DNA of 64,000 nucleotides from NCBI GenBank assembly GCA_013397935.1, contig VZRN01000794.1, positions 2,362,192 to 2,426,191 on the forward strand, given 5' to 3'. Source of the DNA: Dasyornis broadbenti (taxonomy: Eukaryota > Chordata > Aves > Passeriformes > Dasyornithidae). Under the pieces are notes generated by a model, which was given only the letters and a program-made list of their open reading frames with translations, did no database searches and was not told the origin of the DNA. Of the stretch, positions 1 to 12,529 are shown piece after piece. Numbering within the stretch: the stretch's first letter is position 1; each line of letters opens with the position of its first letter. The position numbers were made by a program, and so were the translations under genes.

Positions 1-2744
1 GTCTCAACTACCCACGTCTTTGCAACACGTACCTGGCACACGCCTCTGGCAAATCCAGACAGGAGAAAACCACACTCAGTGAAAAATTCCTTAATTAATT
101 CAAATGAAGAAGTTATAATATGACTGATAAGGGTTTGGTGCATGTCCTCAGAGAAACCCTTCAGCTGTGAGCAGCTGTGCAGGGAAATAAAATTTTAGTT
201 GACAAATTTTATTCAAAAGTGGTATAAAGAGAATTCAATATCAGAGCCTAAAACCACAACTGCAAAGAATTTAAACACATGCTAAATCCCTGGAATAGAC
301 TTTAAAACTTTCCATAAAAACTGCTAAGGAAACATTAGCCAGAAGTTGCATCCATCAGCTATGAATTTCAGTATTTCCAGATGCCACACGTAAGGTGCAT
401 AATTACAAGGACTGTTAACCAGCGCCTGTGAGGGTGGAAATGTACTGGAGCTAAACCCCTGCCAGGTCCCTGGGTCGCTCTCCTTCCAGCCTCAGGAGTT
501 TGAGCCCTTCTCCCTGAAGGTCTGCCTGCTACCCTCCTATTTCTGTACTCACCTCTCGACACATTCCAGCTTCCCACTTCCCTCTGTACCAACCCACCCC
601 AGGCCTCCCTGTCTTGCAAGGAGCCAAAATGCCCATGGTGGTGGCTGGCTGGTGTGAAAAGAGGCAAGGGCAGAAGGGATGGAAAAAGGGGATAACGTGC
701 CCTTTTGGAGGAGATCAACTCCAAGATTCAACATTTTCCCCATGGTCAGATGGAGGTGTATGGTTTCTTCTTGGAGTGGAGATTTGGAGGGCAGAGGATG
801 TAATGCCAATACAGTCCTCCTCCTTCTTGGTTATAATTAGTGCACCCAGAGCAAACATTTCTAAAGCCAGGCAGGGAAGCTGGTGGACAAGGACTGACTC
901 AGAGTGTATCAACCACACAGCTGGAAAGAACAAGGGAAGCAATGATAGCGGAGCAGTTCAGGGTTTGTTCACTGTCTGACTTTGTGCTGACAAAGCCCAA
1001 GAAACGCCTCATTCCAAAGCAGGATTTTAGCTCCAAGTAGCCAGGCTCAACTCTTTTTCGAAAAGCAGACAGGTAGTGGATGCAAATCTGCCACGAGACA
1101 GCCTGCAGCCAACTGGAACTGTAAACCAAGACATGGGCTCGGCACGAGACGCAGCTCTTTATCAGCGGTCACTGGGAAGGCGAATGCCAAGACTTCAGCT
1201 AATACATCAACGTAAGGAAAAATTAACTCATATCCTCACAGCAGGGCACGTTTCCCCCTTCACCCTCTGGGACCAAACAGCTGGACTTCAGCTCAGCTCA
1301 GGGGCTGAAGGACAGGAAGCCATGGAGGCAAGGCCTGGAGGAGATAACCCCACAGCGGGGGATAAAGGGCACCTTGCTTAACGCTCCACTTCTGGCACGT
1401 AACTCCTGCCAAAGCCTTGGGCAAACATCATCATTCAAGATTACAGGTGAGGAAACCTGCCTTTGGCCACTGAGGGATCCAAGCATGAGCCATGGAGCAG
1501 CGGCTCTGCACAGGCAGAGCTGATACCTGTGTGCAGATGCTCTTTCATCTGCCCCCCACACCTACCCAGGCTCTCCCAAGTAGCTGGGGGTCAGTCACTA
1601 TTTGTAAACTCTTATCAGGGAAGGATTTAAGTCTTAAAAGGCTTGAACAAACCTTACCTAAGACTTTTACTGCTGAATTCATGTCTGTGACGAGCTCACC
1701 TGCATACTGTATCAGCACACTCATACCAGGCCAGCCCTGCTCCCTGCTCCAGCAGAAGTCTCATGCATTTCACTCCCAAAATCAGACTGCTTTGGAGTGG
1801 AAGGTGCCTTAAAGACCCTCTCCTTCCACACCCTGCCATGGGCAGGGACACCTTCCACTTAGACCAGAGTGCTCCAAGCCCCATCCAACCTGGCCTAGAA
1901 AACTTCCAGCGATGGGGCAGCCACAGCTTCTCTGAGCAACCTGTGCCAAGGCCTAACCTCCTTCTGAGTAAAGAACTTCTTCCTAAAGAATGTCCAGAAT
2001 CAGACCATTTAAATGGCTTTGAAACCAGTGCTGTACACCTGGCACCGAGGAGTTCTGTGTTTAGCTCAATGATAATAATCACACTTCCACAGCCTGCAGG
2101 GGAAAATGGGGTTATATGTTCCAAGCAACCGCATTTCTCTTGGAAAATTCCTCCAATTTTAAGATATCTATTATCCAGGAAACATCCCCGCTGCAGTTGT
2201 CGAGAGGTTGAGAATTGGGCTCTTTGCAGCAGAACTAGAGCTCCTGGGGACCTCTTCTGAGTTCTGGCTGGGCTCACTTGTATGGCTGCTGCAGTTTCAC
2301 CCCAGAAACTTCCACCTGGGATTTCTATCCACCAATTGCATCCACAAACGGTCAGGTGCTTCCTGGACTGTCTCTCCTGAGGGGTTTGCGAACCCAGTGG
2401 CTGCCTCTGGTGCCACACAACTTAACTGGGTCAATCCTGACAGAATTGTCTCCTGAGCAGTGTGGTAGGAGGCTGGAGCAACACAAAGGAAGGGCTGCTG
2501 GGAGAAAGGGAAGGAAGGCTTCTCCTTATCCAACCAACAGAGGCGAATCCTACCCATACCAACCTGTGTTTATTATTTTAAGCTCATACTTTGTTCATGA
2601 TACAACCAGCTCTGAGGGAAGGCAACTTCACAAAGAGCAGCTTTATTTCACTCTGCGTGACTTGTGGGGTTGTTTTTAAGGGTTCTCACCAGCCCAGCTC
2701 AGTGAGAGTTGGGGGCAACTCACAAATCTGGAGCTGATTTTTAC
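1..2744 (-). other. DNAJB12: DNAJB12 intron downstream of the J-domain exon (partial)
   Basis: This is intronic sequence from the GT donor at 2743-2744 (minus strand) to the window edge. It holds one CR1 fragment near 1785-2015. I found no exon matching the rest of the J domain or the Gly/Phe-rich region here. A good-looking minus-strand donor at about 548-553 (AGAG|GTGAGT) has no DNAJB12-like peptide in front of it. Confidence 0.8.
1785..2015 (-). mobile_element. CR1 LINE 3' fragment
   Basis: The plus strand reads gccatgggcagggacacc, then ttccacttagaccag, ctccaagccccatccaacct and cagccacagcttctctgag. This is the reverse complement of the avian CR1 3' end, so the element points along the minus strand. 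It is diverged and 5'-truncated. Confidence 0.88.
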
Positions 2745-2890
2745 CTTTGAACGCCTCTGTGGCCCCTGGAGCGTGGTTCTTGTCCGGGTGGAACTTCAGC
2801 GCCAGTTTCCTGTAAGCCTTTTTCAGATCCTCATCGGAAGCTTCTCTGTTCACTCCCAGAATTTCATAGTAATCTTTGCACTGCTTTACC
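2745..2890 (-). CDS. DNAJB12: DNAJB12 exon encoding most of the J domain
   Basis: The 146-base exon encodes the J domain from VKQCKDYYEILGV through NHAPGATEAFK. It contains the invariant HPD tripeptide (in KFHPDKNH) that stimulates Hsp70 ATPase activity, and helix II (DEDLKKAYRKLALKF). The acceptor reads CTGGCAG|GGTAAAGCAG and the donor TTCAAAG|GTAAAAATC. The first G completes an Arg codon begun by the upstream exon (AG|G), so the two exons join in frame as AVKR-VKQC, as in the human protein. The next exon should continue with the human-like AIGTAYAVLSN. It was not found at lower coordinates and must lie before base 1. Identity rests on near-complete agreement with vertebrate DNAJB12. Confidence 0.96.
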
Positions 2891-3795
2891 CTGCCAGGGG
2901 AGAGGGGAGAAAACAGGCACACTGAGTTCCAGGAGTGAAAACCTCTTCATCTTGAAAACTTGTTAACTCTGAGACTCCTCACACAGGACGGTTTTGATAG
3001 CTATTGCTCAGGGATCTTTGGATTACTCATCCCTTGTTCCTCAGAGGGCGACCCAGTTGTTTTCACTGACTCATTCCGGCTGTGCCGGCATGACCAGCAT
3101 GGAACGAGTCCGGTCAGTGGAGGTGGAAGGGCCTCTCCTCAGACCTGCACAGGAATGTGATTGGCAAATAAACTTCACATTCATTGTGCTCACGTTTTGA
3201 AGGCTGTTTTTGGGAAGGTCTATGGGATCTGAAGGATATTGGCATATACCCACCCCTGCCCTGCCTCCCTCTCCTCAGCTAGTTCCCAGACCTAAAACCA
3301 GCATCAGCTGAATTCTAGAGGTGGAAGCAGGGAGCTGCTGAGGGTGTGCAGCCCAGCTCCCCCTGGGCACACTCATAGCCCAGCCATGGCTTCTCCCTCT
3401 CACGTTACTTGGATGAGACAGAATCCAGCAGGCTGAGTTTCTGGAGAAATGGATGACGTAACAAACATTCCTGCAAGTCCCTTGGAGTGGTTCTTGTGCA
3501 ATTCAGGCTGTGCCCATAACCTTAAACGAAGTTTACCAAGTCACTGCGCCTGCAGTTCAGTCCTTCAGCTTCCAGGATGGGCAAATGGGAGAAAGGAATA
3601 AAGGGAAGCTTGAAACAGGGTTTGGAAAAGAGCAGACCCAACCCAGCTGCCTCCCAGGGCAGCTATAAATCCTCCTGGGCATGCTCTTAACACCATTCCA
3701 TATGGTTCAAAGTTGAAATCTTTAAAATACTGTGAAAAGCAGACAGGTACCACATGAAAAAGTCAAACAGATGCCCTGGAGAGCTGCACACAAAC
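2891..3795 (-). other. DNAJB12: DNAJB12 intron between linker and J-domain exons
   Basis: This is a 905-base GT-AG intron bounded by GTTTGT at the donor and a CCCCTGGCAG acceptor. I see no repeat or other gene in it. Confidence 0.88.
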
Positions 3796-3970
3796 CTCTT
3801 CACTGCATCCAGCTGGTCCTGAGTGTAGCCCTTGGGGGCCTCCCCTCCAGCCTCTCCGTTGGCCGATGGGAAGTCTCCGCTCATTTTCCTGAACTGAGGG
3901 TTTGTGGATTCCCTGGACTGGGACTGGCCATTGGCTGACTGCTCGTTCTTGTTGAGTGACTCAAGCAGAA
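3796..3970 (-). CDS. DNAJB12: DNAJB12 exon encoding the linker before the J domain
   Basis: The 175-base exon encodes a low-complexity hydrophilic linker beginning LLESLNKNEQSANG and ending in the conserved stretch PSANGEAGGEAPKGYTQDQL-DAVKR. The human protein has the related ALIESLNQK, PSANGEAGGESTKGYT and AAVKR. The linker joins the N-terminal helical repeat-like segment to the J domain, and its middle is poorly conserved, as expected for the family. The acceptor is TTTCAG|TTCTGCTTG and the donor GAAGAG|GTTTGT. The donor is weak, with T rather than A or G at +3. The exon enters after one base of a codon (xTT) and leaves after two bases (AG). Confidence 0.93.
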
Positions 3971-5399
3971 CTGAAACGAGAGAAAGACAAATGTAGAGAC
4001 GGAAGCACCAAGCTCCACCTGCCCTTCCAGCCCTCCCATGAAGAGACCCCTCTTCATCTCTGCCACCGCTCCAAGATCCCCCATCCTTCCTCAGGAACAC
4101 CCTCACCTTTCCACACACATAACTCTTCAGCTCCTGCTGCTTCTCACCCAGGTGTGAGCACTACTCTTGAAGATATTCTGCTTCTCCCAAAACACACAAA
4201 TTCCTTAAAAACCCCAGGGCCACCCAGACAGACAGTCCAAGAGCCACAGTGGATCACCAAAGCAGTGCATCCCTGTCCTTTTTCCCCCGTCTTTTCTTGA
4301 CAGCAAAGCATGTCCAAATTTGTCCTCTAGCACATTATAAAGTGTATTATTCTTCTGTATCTCCTGCCTTTGAGAGCCTACTGTGCTGGGGAATTGATGT
4401 GACAATGCCATACCTTTAGAGAGCTTAGAAAATAATTCCGTGGGCTGCCAATCCCACGGGGACACCCCCCTTTTGGGGACAGAACTGCAGCACTGATGGC
4501 TGCCAGCTCTTCACACGAGTCACACGGGTGCTTTGTTCTCCTGTCTTACCTACACATTCAGAGCAGCTGTGAAAACAATCTTCCCTCTCAATTACTGATG
4601 TGTTTAAATTCACTCTCCCTCTTCTTTGCCTCCTTGCAAGGCTCAGGCACTGTCTTCCATCCTTGCCAGCCGAGAGGGGACAAATATCCAGGCCTGGCCT
4701 GGATACACAGGGGGGACACAATGGAGGGAGACTCCAAGTATTTTTTCATCGTGCATTTCCCTGGCAGCTGGATAGCATCATCTTTTTAAACTGTTTTCTA
4801 AACCAAGCATCAGACTGATTTCCTCACCTCCATTAAAAAGAACAGGCACATATGCTACAGAGAAACCCTGACAATGTTATTTACACAGGCCCCAGTATCC
4901 TGAGCTTGCAGTCCTTTATCCAGACCCTAGAACTGGGAAGGACATTTCACCTCCTCCCATGGATTGCACACTACAGACCTTGCACTATGGGGGCATCACC
5001 TTCTTTAGGCAAGTGCAAACATCACTTGCAGGCCAAGAGATGAGCCAAGATATCCTATCTGGCCCCACAGCTTGGAGAGGCAAGACAAATCCACTCAGTA
5101 ATCCAAAAGCCAATAGAGGATGAAGGATATAAAGGACAGTGGACTAAGGAGTAGTAACTCACTGGATGAACTTTTCGGCTTGGGGGCTTCACAAATTTAA
5201 AAATAATTTATTTTAGAAAAATAAATCTTTCCCTCCCTCATATTCACAATGCTCCAGTGTTCACTGAATTATAGTCTTGGGTTTTGCACCTTTCAAACCC
5301 AGAGCAATCTGCCAGGTGCTTTTAAATTTCACCTCACAAGGCTGTTCCCCACCTACAGCTCCCTTCCTGCTGGTTTGGGCTCAGTTCCCTACAGCTTGC

Positions 5400-5960
5400 C
5401 AGAAGATTTTGATCCCAGAGCAGTTTGGGTTGGAAGAGATCTTAAAGACCATCCAGCTTCACCCCCTGCCATGGGCAGGGACACCTTCCACTATCCCAGG
5501 TTGCTCCAAGCCCCATCCAACCTGGCCTTGGACACTTCCAGGGATCCAGGGGCAGCCACAGCTTCTCTGGGCACCCTGGGCCAGGGCCTGCCCACCCTCC
5601 CAGGGAACAATTCCTTCCCAATATTCCACCTAACCCTGCCCTCTGGCAGTGGGAAGCCATTCCCCCTTGTGCTGCCACTCCAGTTCCTGATGAAATCACT
5701 CTCGAGCTTCCTTGTAGCCCCTTTAGGCATCAGAAGTAGCTGTGAGGTTTCCACACAACCTTCTCCTCTCCAGGCTGAGCAGTCCCAGCTCTCTCAGCCT
5801 GGCTCCACAGGGAAGGTGCTCCAGTCCCCTCAGCAATTTGGTGCCTCCTCTGGGCTCTCTCCAGCAGCTCCAGGTCCCTCCTGTGCTGGGCCCCAGGGCT
5901 GGGGCAGCTCTGCCAGTGGGGTCTCACCTGACCAAGGGGCAGAGGGGCAGAATCCCCCCT
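5400..5960 (-). mobile_element. CR1 LINE fragment, about 560 bases
   Basis: The fragment begins at the 3' tail (agcagtttgggttggaagag), runs through ccatgggcagggacacctt and cagccacagcttctctgggc, and extends into the upstream part (ccaggctgagcagtcccagc, cagcagctccaggtccctcc). It is one of the two longest CR1 copies in the window and lies on the minus strand, the sense orientation of DNAJB12. The long plus-strand reading frame across it is an antisense by-product. Confidence 0.93.
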
Positions 5961-7059
5961 CCCCTGCTGCCCAAAATGCAGCTCCCAAACCCAACCACAA
6001 AAATCCACAGATGGCCACGGGTCAGTCCCATTTTGCTCTCCAGCCCCAATCCTGTTGCTTTTTGCACCCTCTGTGCAGCCCTAGCACAGCACAAATTCAG
6101 GGATTACTGAAGCAGAGAGTGCAGAATTAGGTTTCAGTTCTGCCAACTCAGTTCCTCCCCAGCATGTGCCATGGAGCACTCTTCCTCCCTTATTGGCCAA
6201 CATTACATATATTTTCTCCAACTCCCACTTAAAGGTGACCAGTGTGTGACTGTGCCTCCGCCAACGTGCCCTGACACAGGGGATTTTTGCTGCAATCCCC
6301 TTGCAAAACCCTTCCCTGATCCCGAAAAGCCTAGCCAGGGTCAGAGTTTGCAGCATTGGCTGCGCAAGGGCCACGTCGCTGAGTGTTGCCAAACCCCATG
6401 TAACTCCTAGGATAGACATTTCCCAGGAGCTCCACAGAAACTCAGTGATCACCGTGGGATCTCTGGCAGCATTTCCCAACTCCAGATCCAGCAGGGCATC
6501 AAGCAAAGGGTCCTTGGATGAGAAACTTGGTTGGGTCTGGCCACAAAGTAGCACGTTGTGTTTAACATTAACCTGCCCTGCTGACTCCCCTGGCCTCTGC
6601 CTTCCTCCAAAAGTCACTTTTCCTACCCAGCAATTTCACACAAGCATAAATTCCGAAGGAAAGGGAGAGAAGGAAAACCACACCACACGCATGACACACT
6701 GTGTTTGAGGGAGTGGGAAGAGGCACGGTACAACTGAAAAGAGGATTACAGGAAGTCTTGGGCCAAACAAGCTGCAAAGCTCAGCCAAAGAATCCAAACT
6801 CAGATGAGGTCAAAGGGAAATAATAAAAAAAAAATCTACAGGCCTTTGCATCAAATTCTGCAATGTAAGGGATGCAGGAAAAGAATTGTGTTTGGCTGCT
6901 TTCACAAACCACTTCCCACATAAATTAAAGCTTCCAGGATATCAGAAAAAAAAAAATCATAAATCTGGCAGAAAGTCTTCAAGGAGGATTATTTTGTTAT
7001 ACGTGTGAGGGTGTGAGCTCAGCCATAGCCTGTCTGTCTGTGAACAGTGGGAAACTGCT

Positions 7060-7561
7060 GGGGGAGGAACAAGAGAGGGAGAGGATGAATAGGATGAAAA
7101 CAGGAGGTACAGGAAGAGGAGCAGGAGAGGAGGAGGAATGGGAGGAGGAAAGGAGGAGGAATAAGAGGAAGAGATGAGGAGGAATAGGAGAAGGAATAGG
7201 ACGAGTAGAGGAATAGAAGGAGAGAAGGAATACGAGGGGGAGTTTAGGAACAGGAAGAAGAGGAATAGGAGGAGAAGATTAGCAGGAATAGGAGAGGGAG
7301 GGGAAGAATGGGAGGAGGACAGGAACAGGAATAAGAGGAGGAGAGGAACAGGAGAGGAACAGGAGGAGGAGGAAAAGAACAGAAGGAGGAGGAAAGGAAC
7401 AGAAGGAGGAGGACAGCAACAGGAGGAAAGGAATAGGAAAGGAGGAATAAGAGGAGGAAAGAAGAAATATAAGGAGAACAGGAAAAGGAGGAGAGAAAGA
7501 ATAGGAACAGGAGAAGAGGAATAGGAGGAATAGGAAAGGAGGAACAGGAAGAGGAGAAGGG
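7060..7561. repeat. Purine-rich (GGA/GAA/ATAGGA) low-complexity tract
   Basis: About 500 bases on the plus strand are nearly all A and G, built from imperfect units such as aggaggaata, ggaacagga and aggagga with scattered C or T. The minus, transcribed-sense strand is therefore a C/U-rich tract in the presumed first DNAJB12 intron, about 340 bases from the gap. Lysine/arginine/glutamate-rich and serine/leucine-rich frames across it are compositional artefacts. Confidence 0.93.
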
Positions 7562-7865
7562 CTTTTCGCAGACCCCCGAGAACTTCTCAATTGCCTTGCC
7601 AAGCCCCTTCCCTCTCCTCAGCGCTGCTCCCCCAGCAGCGGGTGTTGTGCCCGCGCCTCAGGGGTCCCACAGCAGCGCGGAGCCGGGGAGCCGGTCTCTC
7701 TTCCCTTCCCGGCCGCCTCCTCACTGGGAGCCCCCGCTAAAGACAGAGGCCGCGAACCGACGGTACCTGATCCCACCCGGTCCCAGGCGGTACGGCAGCC
7801 CGAAACCCCAGGACACCCTCCGGGATCCCCGACGAACTCGCTTTCCCGGAGTGCCCCGCGCGCAC

Positions 7866-7877
7866 TGCGCAGGCGCG
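7866..7877. promoter_or_regulatory. NRF1-like promoter motif
   Basis: TGCGCAGGCGCG matches the NRF1 consensus YGCGCAYGCGCR at all but one position. It sits in the CpG island 26 bases from the gap. NRF1 motifs are common in housekeeping CpG-island promoters. Binding is inferred. Confidence 0.45.
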
Positions 7878-7902
7878 GTGCGGGTGAGAGGTCAGGCACG
7901 GC

Positions 7903-8066
7903 NNNNNNNNNNNNNNNNNNNNNNNNNNNNNNNNNNNNNNNNNNNNNNNNNNNNNNNNNNNNNNNNNNNNNNNNNNNNNNNNNNNNNNNNNNNNNNNNNN
8001 NNNNNNNNNNNNNNNNNNNNNNNNNNNNNNNNNNNNNNNNNNNNNNNNNNNNNNNNNNNNNNNNNN
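7903..8066. other. Assembly gap (164 N)
   Basis: 164 unresolved bases lie inside the CpG island. The first coding exon of DNAJB12, expected to be about 133 coding bases by comparison with the human protein, is absent from the flanks and would fit here. Confidence 0.99.
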
Positions 8067-9659
8067 AAAGCCCGGGGAGGGAGCGGGATTTTGTGGGGAG
8101 AGAGACTTGGGTGGCCCCCATGGAGGGGACGGCAAAGGATACGCCCGGGTCCTGCTCCCGGAGGGAGTTCATTAGGGAAGGATTAACCCCTTCAGGAATC
8201 CTCTCAGATCAGAGGCCTCCTTATGGAGTTTCCTGCCTTCGAAACAGGTCCTGGCTGCAAGGACTGTGCCCGGGAGGGGCTGAAGGGAGGAGACGCTTAA
8301 GAGGGACGAGGCTGCGCAGAGGTGTTGGATACATTCAGTCGCACAAGGGAGGGAGGGAACAGCCTTCACTTTGTTCCAAACGAGCGGGAGCAGGCAGGAG
8401 AGAGGGAAGAACAGCTGCAGCCAGGAAGGGCCAAACCTGCACTCCTACATTAGTCTGTGGGGTATGACAGTACAGGGACCCACACCCAAACCACCCTTCC
8501 ACTATCCCAGGGTGCTCCAAGCCCCGTCCAACCTGGGCTTGGACACTTCAAGGATCCAGGGACCGACACAGCTTCTCTGGGCAACCTGTGCCAGGGCCTG
8601 CCCACTGTCCCGGGGAATAATTCCTTGCCAATATCCCACCATCCCTGCCCTCTGGCAGTGGGAAGCCATTCCCCCTTGTGCTGTCACTCCAGGCCCTTGT
8701 AAACAGTCCCTTCTCCATGTTTCTTGTTGCCTCCTTCAGGCACTGGAAGGCCACAATTAGGTCACCCTGGAGCTTCTCTCCAGGCTGAACAAACCCAGCT
8801 CTCCCAGCCTTTCCTCCCAGCAGAGCCACTCCATCCCTCTGATCATCCTGGTGCCTCCTCTGGATTCTCTCCAGCAGCTCCAGGTCGCTCCTGTGCTGGG
8901 GAAGAAAAATATTCTAGGAGTGATTTATCCCCTTTGTCTGTCCCACTCTGGAAAGTCATGGGGGTTTTTCCTCCTGCTTCAGTGTCTTACCCACAGCCTG
9001 GGGTGGAAACCTGGAGCAATGGAGACACAGAGCCAGGTTGTTGTGAGCAACATCTTTACATCGTATTTTACAGAGGACAGCACCTGGCAAACGACGCCTG
9101 TCAGCCCCTTCCCAGTACAATTCCCCATGGAGAGGGCTCTCCATTTAGGAAATTAATTAGGGAGCTCCTGCAGCAGGATGCTTGTGCAAGGCAGGAAGGG
9201 CAGGTGCTCCACTACTTATAGCTGCTCTTCCCCGGAGGCAGCACCTCTGCCCTTCTGCAGGTGCAGCACGGAGCTTTTGGCTGGCTGAAATCCTGGTCTT
9301 GGATCCAGGAAATCCAGGAATCGCACAGCTTTTCTGAGGAGCAGTCTGAGAAAGAAAATAACCCCCATGCCATTTTTTCATAGCATTAAATAAAGGTGAT
9401 TTTGGGACCAGCTCTGGAGCAGGGCACATCACACCATGCAGGTGGTGGCAGTAAAAGTCCTTTTCTTGTTCCTGAGAGAGAGCATATTAAGGAGCTAGCA
9501 GCAAGCAAATACAACAGGCTTGGATTTCTAACTTGGATTTACAAAACCTTCCTGTTACAGCACAGCCTGGGCTCTCCAGAGCCTGGTGCCACCCCGCTGG
9601 TGCCCATAGGCAGTGTCAGGGCTGATCCAGGGAATGGGGGATGCTCCTTCCCGACCCTG
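8067..9659. other. Spacer between MICU1 stop codon and DNAJB12 promoter
   Basis: These 1.6 kb separate the MICU1 stop codon from the gap in the DNAJB12 island. They should include the MICU1 3' untranslated region on the minus strand. I found no AATAAA or ATTAAA on the minus strand here. The nearest thing is a rare-type GATAAA (plus-strand tttatc at 8925-8930). A CR1 fragment occupies 8490-8905. No other gene is visible. Confidence 0.7.
8490..8905 (-). mobile_element. CR1 LINE fragment lacking its 3' tail
   Basis: The plus strand reads cttccactatcccagggtgc, caagccccgtccaacctggg, cacagcttctctgggcaacc, and further up tccaggctgaacaaacccag and cagcagctccaggtcgctcc. The terminal 3' segment (the tggtttgggttgg block) is missing. 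The fragment lies in the MICU1-DNAJB12 spacer in the sense orientation of both genes. Confidence 0.92.
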
Positions 9660-9823
9660 CTACTGCTGCTTGGGAGCTGTGAAGTCCCACGCTGTCTCCT
9701 GGGCACACTTCCACATGGCCCTCATGAGCCGTGTGAAGCCCATGTCCTTGGGCTTCTCCAGGCCTCTCATCAGGCGCTGCTTCATGATGGCAACAAACTC
9801 CTTGTTGCTCAGCTCCCCGTTCC
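9660..9823 (-). CDS. MICU1: MICU1 terminal coding exon (end of EF-hand 2, C-terminal helix, stop)
   Basis: This exon encodes NGELSNKEFVAIMKQRL, then RGLEKPKDMGFTRLMRAMW and KCAQETAWDFTAPKQQ, followed by TAG. The first two bases complete the Gly codon split by the intron. EF-hand 2 is thus divided between two exons: DCDG in the upstream exon and NGELSNKE here, with the bidentate Glu at position 12 present. The Cys of MWKCAQE is conserved; in mammals the C-terminal Cys forms the disulfide with MICU2. The human protein ends DFALPKQ, so this tail has one extra residue. The acceptor is strong (TTTTTGCAG|GG). The 3' untranslated part continues to lower coordinates, with an end I cannot place. Confidence 0.97.
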
Positions 9824-11407
<1,584 letters not shown>

Positions 11408-12529
11408 TCAAAGAGGCCTGGGAATAAGCTTGATCAAGGAGGCAGCTCCTTCTGACAGCATTCCAAAGATGATACTCTATCCACCAACTATCCCAGAAGG
11501 CTGGGATTTACAAAAACTGTTTCTCTTGTTGCAACCAGTAACTGCAGAACGAACCCATCCACCTTCCTGCAGGGAGCAGGCTGGGTTAACCTTGCAATAA
11601 AATAAAGAGTTGTAAGGAAATATTTCCCTCTTCTCCCCAGAGTGGCAGCAGAGAAGAGAGCAGAAGTTTTATTCCCACCTTTAGAAAAGGGCTATCCCCA
11701 TGGAGCTATCAATCTGGCAAGGTTAGGCAGTTGATTTTGCTGCACAAATGGGGAAAAAAAGCTCTCACTAGGCTGGTGTGAGTGTATTTAAAGTTAAATT
11801 GCTCCCCTACAAAGCCTGACCCAAGGAAATGCCATCCACAGCAACTGGGATCGATGTTTAGCTGTGGAGCAAGGGAGAAGAGGGAAGTGGTGCATCACAA
11901 AACCAGACTGAAACCAAAGAGAGCCTCTGCTTTCCTTCACAGCATCCTTAGGGGTTTCTGCACCCCTGGTCCTTCAGAAATGTTGGAGAGTTATGTGTGT
12001 CAGAAAGGAAAAAATAATCATCCAATATATACTGTAAGTGGATTAATTACAAACTGCATAAAATATTTCTAAAAGGACTTTTTAAAAAATGAATGTTTCC
12101 ATTATTGGTACCTTGCACCCCATTTCTGCTCCTGAGTGAAATTTGGGGTTTTCCAAGAGGAATTCACAGCCACCATCAGGTCCTTTTCCCCTATAAAAAT
12201 CTCTCCTTTTACTAAATAATGCAGGAGAAAACTGAAATTACACATTATATACAAGTAAAATATATACAATCTCAAGCAGGACCCGGTTTTTCCCACATAA
12301 TTACTCTTTTTGAGTGAAATCCCTTTGCCTCCATGAATGATGTCAGCAGTTATTACGCTGTATGTCCTCAGACAGCAACACCAAATTACATTTAACTTGT
12401 TGTAAATGTAAAACTTGTTTCTCAAGGTGCTTCACCTTGATGCCATCCTCCCCTCCTGGTGCCCCAGATGCCCTACTGAAGTTATTTGCCATAGCTTTAC
12501 ATGTTAAAAAAAAAAGTTCGAATGATTTC

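Larger units (their letters stand above)
3971..7902 (-). other. DNAJB12: DNAJB12 first intron (inferred) up to the assembly gap
   Basis: The acceptor TTTCAG lies at 3971-3976 on the minus strand. The donor is not visible and is inferred to lie in or near the N gap. The segment contains a CR1 copy at 5400-5960, the purine-rich tract at 7060-7561 and the low-coordinate half of the CpG island. No peptide like the conserved DNAJB12 N-terminus (MESNKDEAERC in human) was found in any minus frame here. Confidence 0.65.
1..8066 (-). other. DNAJB12: DNAJB12 gene, 5' part (partial locus)
   Basis: This is the minus-strand locus of DNAJB12, a type II J-domain co-chaperone anchored in the ER membrane that presents misfolded membrane proteins to cytosolic Hsp70. 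Two coding exons are visible, at 3796-3970 and 2745-2890. The paralogue DNAJB14 was considered. It differs at the start of the J domain (its human protein has NKCKNYYEVLG where this window has VKQCKDYYEILG), and MICU1 next door is the expected neighbour of DNAJB12. The transmembrane segment and C-terminal DUF1977 region are encoded before base 1. The upper boundary is inferred: the first coding exon was not found and probably sits in the N gap. Confidence 0.9.
7570..8180. promoter_or_regulatory. DNAJB12: CpG-rich island, probable DNAJB12 promoter region
   Basis: Base composition changes sharply to GC-rich with frequent CpG (for example ccgcgcgcactgcgcaggcg and gagccggggagccggtc) either side of the N gap. 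The surrounding intronic DNA is CpG-poor. Position, upstream of the first visible DNAJB12 exon and downstream of the MICU1 stop, makes this the likely DNAJB12 promoter. The transcription start site cannot be placed from sequence alone. Confidence 0.72.

Noticed and set aside
548..560. Strong minus-strand donor-like AGAG|GTGAGT that might mark another DNAJB12 exon
   Set aside because: The peptide in front of it does not resemble the J domain or Gly/Phe region, and the exon order would not fit.
1696..2418. 240-codon minus-strand open frame
   Set aside because: It overlaps a CR1 3' untranslated fragment and intronic DNA; the translation has no recognisable domain.
5249..6130. 293-codon plus-strand open frame
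   Set aside because: It runs antisense through a CR1 copy; its length comes from the GC-rich repeat lacking stop codons in that frame.
7174..7524. 116-codon Arg/Glu/Gly-rich plus-strand frame, and the Ser/Leu/Phe-rich minus-strand frame over the same DNA
   Set aside because: Both are translations of the purine-rich low-complexity tract; there is no start context, domain or splice structure.
7618..8172. Long frames spanning the N gap on both strands
   Set aside because: The translation includes unknown residues across the gap; open length is a consequence of N and GC-rich flanks. None shows the DNAJB12 N-terminus.
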